This document shows positions 54,969 to 64,000 of a stretch of DNA of 64,000 nucleotides, piece by piece; positions within the stretch are counted from its first letter, which is position 1, and every line of letters starts with the position of its first letter. The DNA comes from Macrosoma leucophasiata (Eukaryota; Arthropoda; Insecta; Lepidoptera; Hedylidae), in contig JAWQUS010000030.1 in NCBI GenBank assembly GCA_036365455.1, positions 6,820,001 through 6,884,000 of the forward strand, given 5' to 3'. The notes beneath the pieces were generated by a model that worked only from the letters and a program-made list of their open reading frames with translations, was not told where the DNA came from and made no database searches. The position numbers and the translations under genes were made by a program.

Positions 54969-55916
54969 GTTATCAAAACTCCTAGACTAGATACCTACAT
55001 CGATATATTTCAGTAACACGAGAAAGCGATTAATGCGTTATGTTGAAAGTATCGCTCGGTGTTGTCATCAAAATATGATTAGGCGTCTGTAAACGTCATG
55101 AGCAGAACATTTTGTGTGGTCATCATCACTTTTATTTGTTTTTATTCTCAGTCGTGTCAAAGGCAATTGGGATATTCGACTAATGACCTCTATGATGGCA
55201 GTGGATTTGATTACTCGAATTCTAGTAGTATTTGCATAGCAATAGGCACGAAAACCAACTATAGGTGGATTATTTAACTTTAATAAGTAAGTAAGTATGT
55301 GCTAATATATGTGTATAACATTGATGGTAAATAAAAACTAAAAATCTTATGATGGCAGCACTGTAGAAATTTCCGTTGATCAAAAATCATTGCAAATTAA
55401 GACTTTATCGCTACAGGAATATTTTATTAACCTAATTATAATTTGACATTTCTTCGGTGGTACATTTTTAGACACTCTTGAAAGCTTGCCAGAACAGAAA
55501 AGTGACTACCAAAATTCAAAGTTTTGACTTTCTCTACCTACTCAGCAAATTTGTCATTGCGTTAAGTCGACTAGGGTAATATAAACCGGGTGCAAATTTT
55601 GTTTTGTTTAAAAAAAAAAAACATAACATCATCAAAATTTGCCCAGATCACAAACTGTCATAGTCGATATCGTCTCATTGCATAGGGAAATAAAATATCC
55701 GTACCCAAAATCAGTGCACACCATCGAACCCTTACTTTAAGGCTTGTCCGATCCGATCTCATCGAGTCGGAATACGTTGTGGCCTCGAAGTCAGCGGAAA
55801 GTATTGGCGGAAGCGGAGCTGTATTATATTCACACATTTTAGTACATTTTTGACAAAGCTCCTATGGCTTAGGACCGCAGAGGTATCTTTGTAGTGCTCG
55901 CAAATACAGATAAATC
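54969..55916. other. Gene-free sequence
   Basis: AT-rich. No exon or repeat family from the window. Confidence 0.45.
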
Positions 55917-56099
55917 CAAATTCATACCATAAACGTGAAAGTTACTCTGTCTGTATGTCTGTTACGCTTTCACAACCAAACTGTTAAGCCGATTGTGAGT
56001 AAAGTAAGTGATATAAACTCTAAGAGAAGATATACGCTTATCTTTCTGTCTCAACCAAATAGTACGCGACAGAAGTAGTAGAAGGCGGGAAACAGCTAG
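55917..56099 (+). mobile_element. Helitron-like element
   Basis: 'aaacgtgaaagttactctgt', a CTGTCTG tract, 'gccgattgtgag', ending GGGAAACAGCTAG before T. Confidence 0.65.
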
Positions 56100-56147
56100 T
56101 ATCTAATGTTTGAATAAACTAAGTACAGTTTTATTAATGATAAAAAG

Positions 56148-56607
56148 AACTACGTTAAGAAAAACCGACTTCAAATCTAAAAAGTAAAAATAATACAGAT
56201 TTAATATTAATTATATAGATACTACCTATACTATCACTTATATGTGTTGTTTACTAATAGGATTGAAGTCGCTGCCAAGCCTTAAACAAATAATTATATT
56301 TAAATCACTTAAATATGAATACGAGCAAATTAATACAATGAACAAAACGTAACCGGCGAATCGTGGGTGTTTGCATGTATGCTTGAATGCATGCATTTAC
56401 CTCCCCTTCGGGGATTACAGGCATGAAGTTACGTTTTAATATAATGAAATGCCTACATACTTTAATGATTTTGGCTTGGCACCGACTTCGATCCTATTAG
56501 TAAATAACACGTATAAATAATAGGATAGGTAGTATCTATATAATTAATATTAAATCTGTATTATTTTTTACTTTTTAGATTTGAAGTCGGTTTTTCTTAA
56601 CGTAGTT
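56148..56607. mobile_element. Foldback element, about 135-bp arms, SINE tail in the loop
   Basis: The left arm (56148-56281) and right arm (about 56472-56607) are close inverted copies (AACTACGTTAAGAAAAACCG, then 'cttcaaatctaaaaagtaaa'). The loop includes a family F tail at 56343-56434 ('gcgaatcgtgggtgtttgca' to 'catgaagttacgtt'). No coding. Confidence 0.87.
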
Positions 56608-57199
56608 ATTTTTATTTAATACTTTTTAGTTCATTGCTGCATTGTCAATAAGATTAATGTTCACATCTGTTAAATTTGTAAAATCTGACTCTTTTAACTT
56701 CGTGACAATAAGATAGGTACATAATTTAAACTATTTAGATGTGTCGATACAAAATTATCGATACACGACTATACGAAATCAATGAAAAAAATTATTGATT
56801 TTTGGGGAAGTAATCATGGACTGTTAACTCTATGCATTTATCCACGAAGGAGTAAATAAGCTGTGTTGTGTCGTCGATGAGTAAATATGTCATTGTCACT
56901 TGTTGTCATGCGCATTCGGACTATCTAGGACTTCAGTGGATTCAACGCATTGTTATGACAACACGCTGTCTAATCTTATTCCTTTAGTTTGAGGTGAAAG
57001 TAAGTAATAATGATCATAAAATAATAAGTAAGTAATAATGATAATAAGTAATAATGATCGAATAAAAACGAAATAAAAACGAATGGGCCTACCTGAATAA
57101 ACCATTAATACCTGAATATTCCATAAATTTTTATGGAACCAATTCGAAATTATTCCGCATCAAACACAACAAGAATTACGTAAATCGGTCCAGAAATCT
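56608..57199. other. Gene-free AT-rich sequence
   Basis: A small direct repeat ('ataagtaataatgat') occurs near 57000-57060. Nothing else. Confidence 0.45.
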
Positions 57200-57283
57200 C
57201 GGCGAAATTGACGTTCATAAATAAAAAAAAAAAAAAATAGCGGCCGAATTGAGAACCTTCTCGTTTTTTTTAACTCGGTTAAA
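57200..57283 (+). repeat. Dispersed repeat 3' end
   Basis: 'aatagcggccgaattgagaa' then T-rich and 'ctcggttaaaaa', as at 29630-29690. It abuts the LINE tail. Confidence 0.5.
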
Positions 57284-57284
57284 A

Positions 57285-59640
57285 ATAAGTAAGTAAGTAA
57301 GTAAATATTCTTTATTGTACACCAGTAATGTTCAATAAAAACAAAAATAGAAAAAACAAAGTGAAAGTACAATCAGGCGGTCTTATCGCTAAAAGCGATC
57401 TCTTCCAGACAACCTGTCGGTGGGAAGAGAAATGTTAAATTACAGAGGCAGGGTGTACATCAAATTAAGGACAAACATTGTGAATAAATAAATAAATAAA
57501 TAAATAGATAGGTACACACATTTCATAAATATATAAACCTAATTAAAACACAAAACTTAATAATATTGCAATAGGAATGATGATGTTAAGTTAAAGAAGC
57601 AAAGTTGTAGTCAAAGAATCGTTTTTTAAACGACTCAAGAGTCTGTGCTTGCCTTATGTTTAAGGGCAAGGAATTCCACAGTCGTACAGCAGTTACTGTA
57701 ATAGAATTCGCAACGAAGGAAGAAGAGTGACGAGGAATTTGAAGAAGTAGATTTTCTGAGGATCGTAGATAGAGAGGATTTGATTGGCAAATGTAACTGA
57801 AATTATTTTTAAAATAGTCAGGAGATTGTGGAACGAATAGAAGACAGTAAAGAAGAGAGAGAATATGAGTATTCCTGCGAAGACGTATAGGAAGCCACTT
57901 GAGCTCAACACGAAATTGAGAAATATGGTCATATTTGCGTAAGCCATATATGAACCGTATGCAAAGATTTTGGAGGCGCTCAAGTTTGTTAAGTTGCTCC
58001 TGGGTCAAATCAAGATAGCATATGTCGGCGTAGTCTAATATAGGGAGGAGAATAGATCGAGCAAGCGCAACTTTAGTGGAGGTAGGCAAAACATTTTGAA
58101 GTCTTCTCAAAGAGCCAACAGCGCCAAACAGTTTCTTGCTGACTTCACATATTTGCGGGGCCCATGTTAAACACTTGTCTATAAGCACACCTAGGTTTTT
58201 AACTTTATCACTAAATGGAATTGGAGAACTGTTCAGGGTAATTTGTGGTACTTTTGTAAAGTCGATTTTTGACACCATCCTTGAGCTCCCAACAACAATA
58301 GCCTGAGTTTTTAATGGGTTGAGATGGAGTCCGAAAGATTGACACCATTTGGAGATGCGGTCTAGATCATCATTAACAATTTTAATGGCATCAGGCAAAT
58401 CTATGAATTTAGTTTGATAGTAAATTTGGAGGTCGTCGGCATACAGGTGGTAGAGAGAAGTTAGGTTTTGAGTGATAATACTGATGAAAGTAGAAAAAAG
58501 GAAAGGAGACAACACGCCACCTTGCGGTACACCGGCAGTAACGTCGCACCAGGTGGAAAAGGAATCATCCACTCGAATACGCTGCCGGCGACCAGACAAG
58601 TAACTATGAAACCAGTCAATCACTGTCGGAGATATGTTAAAAGAACGGAGAATTGCGAGTAATATATCATAATTTACATTATTGAACGCATTACTAAAAT
58701 CTAACAGGACGAGTACAGTCAGCTGCTGATTTTCCATGCCAAACCTTAAGTCTTCAGTAATTTTGACAAGTGCAGTAGCCGTACTATGACCCTGCCGGAA
58801 ACCAGATTGGAGAGGATTGTAAAGGTGATATTTAGACATGAAATAGTTTATTTGATTATGAACCAATCGCTCAAGGACTTTGGATAAGAAAGGAAGAATG
58901 GAAATGGGTCGATAGTCAGTAAAGGACTTAGGATTGGGTCTCTTAGGTAATGGGATAATGTGCATCTTTCCAACAAGATGGGAAGGAACAGGAGACGATG
59001 GAATAGTTGAATAAAGAAGTCAGGATTAGTGTATCGATTAATGGCAGGATCATTTTACGGCTAACATTGTCGCTACCAATTGCATCAGATTCAATTGCTA
59101 GAATATGTTTCTTAACATCACGATCAGTAAATTGAGTAAACTCGAAGATAGGAGAGTCAGGAGTTGGAGACAAAGAAAGGAGATTTAAAGTATTAGTTTT
59201 TGTAGTACCATCAATGCAGGTAGACGAACCAAAATGTAAATTTAGCAAATCGAGATTAAATCCATCATTTATGAGAAAAGAGGAATCAAAACGTGTTTTC
59301 CCAACTCCTAGTGACTTCAGAAATCTCCATACTTTAGCAGGATCCCCTGTTGAAACGGATGTGGATATGGCGTCGTTGTGCGTCTCTACACACCTTGTTG
59401 CAACGGTTCCTAATGCAAACATATCTTTCTCGGTTTTCTAAACTGCTATTGATTTTTAATTTAACTTTCGCTTGATTCTTTTTTGTGATCAAATTTCTAA
59501 TGTCATCCGTCAACCAAGGGGCTGGCAAGTGTCTGACACGGACAGGTCTAATTGGGGCATGTACGTCGAAAAGACTTGTAATTAAAGAATTGAATAATTA
59601 CGTGAAATAAGTACGTGATAAAATTTTGATGAATCATGAA
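57285..59640 (-). mobile_element. CR1-like LINE, 5'-truncated, with frameshifts
   Basis: The minus strand carries about two-thirds of a LINE ORF2. The 3' UTR has the motif 'agagatcgcttttagcgata', typical of lepidopteran CR1 LINEs. It then has an AATAAA signal and a TTAC microsatellite ending at 57285. The start near 59640 lacks the endonuclease domain. Clade by resemblance only. Confidence 0.88.
57586..59528 (-). pseudogene. LINE ORF2 reverse-transcriptase pseudogene
   Basis: Reverse transcriptase copies the element RNA at a nicked target. Three overlapping frames are needed. 59334-59528 has APWLTDDIRNLITKK, the linker after the endonuclease. 58943-59422 has SVSTGDPAKVWRFLKSLGVG. The 459-residue frame 57586-58965 has the reverse-transcriptase core. 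In the last, fingers motif SFTDYRPISILPFLSKVLER is near residue 15, motif A LVLLDFSNAFNNV near 84, motif B AGVPQGGVLSPFLF near 144, and catalytic YADD near 175. The C-terminal end is LWNSLPLNIRQAQTLESFKK. The catalytic core is uninterrupted; the breaks are at about 58950 and about 59350-59420. The endonuclease is absent, so it cannot move by itself. Confidence 0.93.
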
Positions 59641-60175
59641 CAGCTCCAGACAGAACTAGAACTGGACTAGAACAGAACCATCTGCAATAAAGTAAAGTAA
59701 TACTAAGTTTTTTTAATGAAAGTGGATTCATTTAAAGTCATTTCGGCGTTTTTTAATGGTATCAGCGCACGGCTCTTTTTATATCCTCAAACGCTCATCG
59801 CTGTTCTCGGGGCCGCGATGTTAGAGCCACGGCGTGTTTTGATGACCACGTCAAAACCAATGCCATATCACAACACTTACTACTGGTGTCGTTTTACATT
59901 CTTAATTCTTGGCTTAACTATTTTTATTGTAATTAATAATGTTTATGGACGAATAGCCTTAGATTCTTTTGCTTCTATTTTTATAGAAAGCGGATGAGAC
60001 TTTCGTTGATTATGTGTCATGAAGGGTTAAATTAAGGTGCTTCAGTTAATTTACGTTTATTTTTCTTTGTTCTATTTTTAAATGCATATGAAGCAAGGGC
60101 GTGTCAGGACGGTGATATTTGGTGCTCTACACTCTCTTTTTACCCGTAAGGCGTAAAGATACACATATTTTATGT
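59641..60175. other. Gene-free sequence with an unassigned short frame
   Basis: A 93-codon plus frame (59716-59997) has a hydrophobic stretch (FLILGLTIFIVINNVYG) but no recognisable domain, promoter or splice context. Not called a gene. Confidence 0.35.
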
Positions 60176-60424
60176 AATGATGCTTGTAAACAAGTATGCA
60201 GTTTACATGGATATTAAGTGACGACTGTAGCCATTTACACAAAAACTATAGGTCAAAATGCGGATGCGTTGTCACCCCTGAGGTCTAAGATCTTTTACCT
60301 CACTGATAGAAATAACGGGGCCATACATAAGCATCTAACCGGAACACGACAGTGCTGAATACTACCATTAGCGAATGTAATACGTACGTCCTGAAGCTCC
60401 GACACTGGAGCTCTACCATCAAAT
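60176..60424 (-). mobile_element. Family A retroposon, diverged
   Basis: Reversed, 'gtaaacaagtatgcagttta' to 'cactggagctctaccatc'. Confidence 0.8.
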
Positions 60425-61219
60425 ATAAAGAATGTGTAATTTGGGGTTAGTCGACATTATTTAATTGATTATGTGTATGAATTTGTGTTTTTAGCTTACT
60501 TTTATATTTGTAGAAACTGTGTAGGAAGGAAGGAAGATACAGAGAAATAATGATTATTACAACGTTATTCATATTAATATAATGTAGGTCCAACAACGCA
60601 ATAGTCGTATTCAATGATGAGTCTTCAGTTTTCATTGACTCATGCAGTAACCCACTTTATAATACCTATTTACGTCACAAAATGTTTGGGAAAATGTATT
60701 ATTTGATGCGTATTATTTGTATACGTGTATTAAAGTAAGCCACACCTATGGGCCATCATAAAATGAATACTTATCAAATTGTCGACGCTTTACGAGTATA
60801 AAAACCGATACCTAAAGACCTGAATAGCCCTTCTGAGACAAACCAAAGGAAGCCTTTATATAATTGATAAGTGCAGATCAGTGCATATATAAAATAAGGT
60901 TTTTCCAGTAGCTAAATACTATGTTGTTAACTTGTAAGATGTAGCATCGACTAACTGACAAATAAAGGACCTGACAAGAATTGAAAAAAAAAAAACAGAT
61001 TCTTCTCACCAAAAACATAGCGCCTGAAGTATGATGCATAACATTATGGCACAAGCGAAGGAAAAGAAAAGTATCTTTGTAGCTATACCACACAAAATAT
61101 CGAAATACCTTATTTGCAGTTGGTTCATCAATATGGTTGACCGTGAACCATACCGCCAATAGTTTACCAACAGCAAATTCAAGTCCACAATTCGATATAT
61201 TTTATTATTTCATTAGCGA
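60425..61219. other. Gene-free AT-rich sequence
   Basis: No exon or repeat family from the window. Confidence 0.45.
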
Positions 61220-61462
61220 TGTAGCGTCCACTACATTAAGGCGCCAACTAGTGGAATACAATGAAACCTCACAGTACTTATCTAGTACGATAGATGGCGT
61301 GCAGTCAAATTACATCGCACATACGAAGATTTCTCAAGAGTTGGCATATATACAACTTCCCAACGTCAACCGTTGGGCCGCGGCCCGCCAGGCGCTATCA
61401 CCTCGCCTGGTCGGAGGATCCTCCCTTTTCGCCGGATGAACACTTCCACCTGTTCCTCCACA
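61220..61462 (+). repeat. Left LTR
   Basis: 243 bp, TGTAGCGTCCACTACATTAA to GTTCCTCCACA, identical to the right LTR. Confidence 0.93.
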
Positions 61463-61887
61463 GTGGTGACCCCCGACGTGATTGGAAGCAACCTTCTCAC
61501 CAGCCACTCTGCAGCACCTTCGTGACGATGACGTCATCCCTCACATCACCAGCACCTGAACGAGCGGTAATCAAGACACGCCAGCCAGCACCCTCGGCTT
61601 CATCAGGGATACTCCACACGCCTGCAGCGACCGCGCATGCCTGGACTACCCTGCAGCCACATCAGCGTCAGTACTGCGTGGACGGACGCAGTAGCTACTA
61701 CGCAGCGACTACCTCGATTCAAAGGGGACTTTCGCATCACCGCAGCAGCGACTACCTCGACTCACTGAGGACCTTCGCACCCGACTCACTGGGACTTGCG
61801 TCATGGGACTATGGCATTGGTACAGCTCCGCGAGAAGCTCTGACAGCTGTCTCGATTATATCAACCTCCGGTCTTGGAGGGGAGTGA

Positions 61888-62130
61888 TGTAGCGTCCACT
61901 ACATTAAGGCGCCAACTAGTGGAATACAATGAAACCTCACAGTACTTATCTAGTACGATAGATGGCGTGCAGTCAAATTACATCGCACATACGAAGATTT
62001 CTCAAGAGTTGGCATATATACAACTTCCCAACGTCAACCGTTGGGCCGCGGCCCGCCAGGCGCTATCACCTCGCCTGGTCGGAGGATCCTCCCTTTTCGC
62101 CGGATGAACACTTCCACCTGTTCCTCCACA
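61888..62130 (+). repeat. Right LTR
   Basis: Identical to 61220-61462. Immediately preceded by a polypurine tract. Confidence 0.93.
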
Positions 62131-62159
62131 TATAGTGCTTTCACTCTGTACGGAATTCT

Positions 62160-62194
62160 CGATCAACGAGTTTCGACTCGCACTTGGCCGTTTT
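62160..62194 (+). repeat. Family G 3' end fragment
   Basis: 'cgagtttcgactcgcacttg' then 'gccgtttt'. Confidence 0.5.
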
Positions 62195-62761
62195 AGTGAA
62201 ACATGGATGTTTGTTTATTACTCAATCACGCTAACGCGGCTGGACTGATTTCGATGAAATTGTGAACATAGGTAGAGTATGGCTGTAACACATAGGATAC
62301 TTTATATCCCGTTCAGAGGTTCCTCAGGAATTTTTTAAATAGATCTCCACATTGACAACATTGCTGTTGCGTGTATCCGAACATAGACTCGTAGACAGAT
62401 GACGGCTGACGTCATGATTGACGTTGATTACCGATTTGACAACAGAAGGACTTACCTGTAATTAACTGCTGCTTATTTAACTTTATACGTTTCAAAAGTA
62501 CTGGTATTTATACCTGAAGTCCACTCGGACGAAGTCTCGGCACACCGCGGACACTCCGCCATAATTCGATACAAACGCTTAATTTGGTCTCTATTACACA
62601 GACATCAATCAGTGACATGTATTAATTAACACGTGCACCTGTGTGCGTAGCACGTAGAAAATACCAACCGTCGCCCATAAGAGGGGAGGTGGTTGGGTGA
62701 GGCGGGCATATCGGGCGGGACGTCGAAGTGTCCATTCTATACGTAGTATCGGGTAAGCTAG
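62195..62761 (+). mobile_element. Helitron-like element split by family B
   Basis: Body 'aacgcggctggactgatttc' and 'ggatactttatatcccgttc'. Its 3' end 'ctcggacgaagtctcgg' is cut by family B (62541-62749) and resumes 'cgggtaagctag' before T. Confidence 0.62.
62541..62749 (+). mobile_element. Family B element, 3'-shortened
   Basis: CACACCGCGGACACTCCGCC to ACGTAGTAT. It lacks the last 16 bp of other copies. Inserted into the Helitron-like end with at most a 3-4-bp direct repeat (TCGG or CGG). Confidence 0.82.
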
Positions 62762-63170
62762 TAAAAAAGTTATACTGTTGATTCACGCTTGATTAAGACG
62801 TTTTACATTACGCGCGTTTAATGTTCACAAATGATAGTCGTGCATCAACTTACTCGTAATAAAGTCATTCACATTGTATTGTCATCAACATGCATGTTAA
62901 CTGTATTACGTCATTAAAATGGTTGCCGTGAATTAAGCTAATAGTACACTATTATTAGTGTAAACTAAACAAGTAAGTTAACATTGTTAGTTTTATTAAT
63001 CTCATGAACAAATTAATGATAATGAAACAAGTTTATATCGTATTACGATATTAAAATGATATTATTTCAAAATACCAATTACTTCATTTGTTTAAATTAA
63101 GCTATGTCATTAAGTTATTAATTTCATTAAAGCGATTTTACATCATTTTGTTATAAATGCTTAGGTACCT
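62762..63170. other. Gene-free AT-rich sequence
   Basis: Nothing recognised. Confidence 0.45.
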
Positions 63171-63360
63171 ACTGGTGGTAGAGTTCCATTGCAGGAACTC
63201 GAGGGCGTAGGCACCACCACATTACCTAATTCATCTGCCGCCAAATGGTAGTGTTCAGCACTATCGTGTTCCAGTTAGATGGTTCCCTGTAAATCCTGTA
63301 ATAACTATCACAGAGACATCAATTTAGGTCTCAGGGGTGGCAATGTATCTGCATTTCCAT
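63171..63360 (+). mobile_element. Family A2 retroposon, 3'-truncated
   Basis: 'actggtggtagagttccatt', 'catctgccgccaaatggtag' and 'ggcaatgtatctgcattt'. It runs into a reversed family F SINE. Confidence 0.8.
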
Positions 63361-63362
63361 GG

Positions 63363-63626
63363 TCCATTCAAGCATACATGCAAACACCCACGATTCGCCG
63401 GCATTACGTTTTGGCCCATGTAACATGGTGGCGAGCCTGTTGACATCTCCGGGCACATAACCAAACTTCGAGGTACTGAGAAATTTCCAGAAAATGGAAA
63501 AATATCAATAGAATCAGATATAAAGGACTTTACACCATTATAGCCCCCTACTCAGATTCGCACCCACCCCTACCTACCCAGGAATAACGTAGTAATAGTG
63601 GTCTGCTACCACTAGGCTACTGAGGC
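63363..63626 (-). mobile_element. Family F SINE, reversed
   Basis: 'aagcatacatgcaaacaccc' to 'cactaggctactgaggcagt'. The tRNA head (box A reversed as ccactaggcta) is kept. Box B is damaged by an inserted 'acccacccctacct'. Confidence 0.8.
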
Positions 63627-63678
63627 AGTTAATTAATTTATAAAATAGATGTTAATAAGATAACAATGTTTTTGTTGG

Positions 63679-63720
63679 TTCCGTCACTGGAGCTCTACCG
63701 TAGGCACCACCGCATTACCT
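63679..63720. repeat. Chimeric family A head
   Basis: A reversed head ('ttccgtcactggagctctac') is joined to a forward head segment ('gtaggcaccaccgcattacc'). Confidence 0.7.
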
Positions 63721-64000
63721 ACCTTAAATATTAAAAGAGTTAACATATTTTTAGTTATAAGTTTGTTAATCTATCTTCTAATATTTCTAAATTGATATGA
63801 GTCAGTCACGACTATTGGAATGATATTTCCGATTTTACAACATTTTTACATACAGCATGTGGGTCGGTAATGGCTGCGTCTGCGCATCCACAACACAATG
63901 GGGCAGTAAAGTGCGAACGTCGTTTACGGCCTGTGGTTTGGAAATTAAAATCCGACTTGTCCTGATCATGGAGAAAGTCTTAGGCTGGGTTGCACCATCT
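63721..64000. other. Gene-free sequence at the window end
   Basis: No exon recognised. The end continues beyond the window. Confidence 0.35.

Larger units (their letters stand above)
61220..62130 (+). mobile_element. Miniature LTR retrotransposon (TRIM-like)
   Basis: Two 243-bp direct repeats, 61220-61462 and 61888-62130, are identical base for base, begin TG and end CA. The internal part is only 425 bp. Directly after the left repeat is TGGTGACCCCCGACGTGAT, a primer-binding-site-like sequence that begins TGG. Directly before the right repeat is purine-rich GGAGGGGAGTGA, a polypurine tract. Each LTR contains GGCATATATACAAC, TATA-like. No gag or pol domain is present. The long internal frame is a GC-rich artefact. 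No clear target duplication is seen (outer flanks ttagcga and tatagtg). LTR identity means recent insertion. Only the internal length separates it from larger non-autonomous types. Confidence 0.9.

Noticed and set aside
59716..59997. Small membrane protein gene
   Set aside because: Single short frame with a hydrophobic stretch. No domain, no splice or promoter support, no related copy.
61294..61887. 197-codon frame
   Set aside because: Lies across the left LTR and internal part of the miniature LTR element. Its first third repeats in the right LTR, and there is no gag/pol or other domain.

Overview
The window looks like about 64 kb of non-coding, transposon-rich lepidopteran DNA, most likely introns or intergenic space of a regulatory gene. 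A moth is my best guess, perhaps noctuoid; this is inference from repeat style. The repeats are those usual in Lepidoptera: tRNA-derived SINEs, a CR1-like LINE ending in a TTAC microsatellite, Helitron-like elements ending CTAG, and an A-tailed retroposon of about 290 bp present in more than 25 pieces. There is no prokaryotic gene organisation, and most open frames are chance frames inside repeats.

Host coding sequence is scarce but present. The best case is a 114-nt exon on the minus strand at 46144-46257. It encodes the C-terminal part of a Runt (Runx-family) DNA-binding domain, ends in PREPRSKT, and has canonical splice sites at both ends. A second minus-strand exon candidate at 33890-34060 (171 nt) has good splice sites and a phase that could follow the Runt exon, but I do not recognise its protein. 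A third, much weaker candidate lies at 15570-15628. The upstream half of the Runt domain is not in the window and should lie beyond position 64000.

Layout. 0.4-8.5 kb: truncated LINE, hAT-type MITE, SINE pieces, a 190-bp segmental duplication, and a long repeat with 'ggttccgtacc'-type ends. 10.4-14.1 kb: SINEs, a 1.68-kb inverted duplication, and a Helitron-like element with internal tandem repeats. 16.6-19.9 kb: nested SINEs, MITEs and a TIR element inside a local duplication. 21.4-21.7 kb: a possible CpG-rich promoter. 26.0-27.6 kb and 29.2-32.7 kb: two clusters of diverged, unidentified repeat modules. 33-34 kb: Helitron and candidate exon. 37-41.3 kb: SINEs with clear target-site duplications, a TIR element, family B carrying two tiny insertions, and a degenerate mariner. 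45.7-46.3 kb: hAT MITE, LINE tail and the Runt exon packed together. 49.1-50.9 kb: Helitron-like piece and a 1-kb, 15-bp CpG-rich minisatellite. 56-59.6 kb: foldback element and a CR1-like LINE with frameshifts. 61.2-62.1 kb: a miniature LTR element with identical LTRs.

No rRNA, functional tRNA, CRISPR array, origin or operon was found. The tRNA-like sequences are SINE heads. Family letters (A, B, F and so on) are local labels, not database names. All identifications come from reading motifs and comparing copies inside this window.
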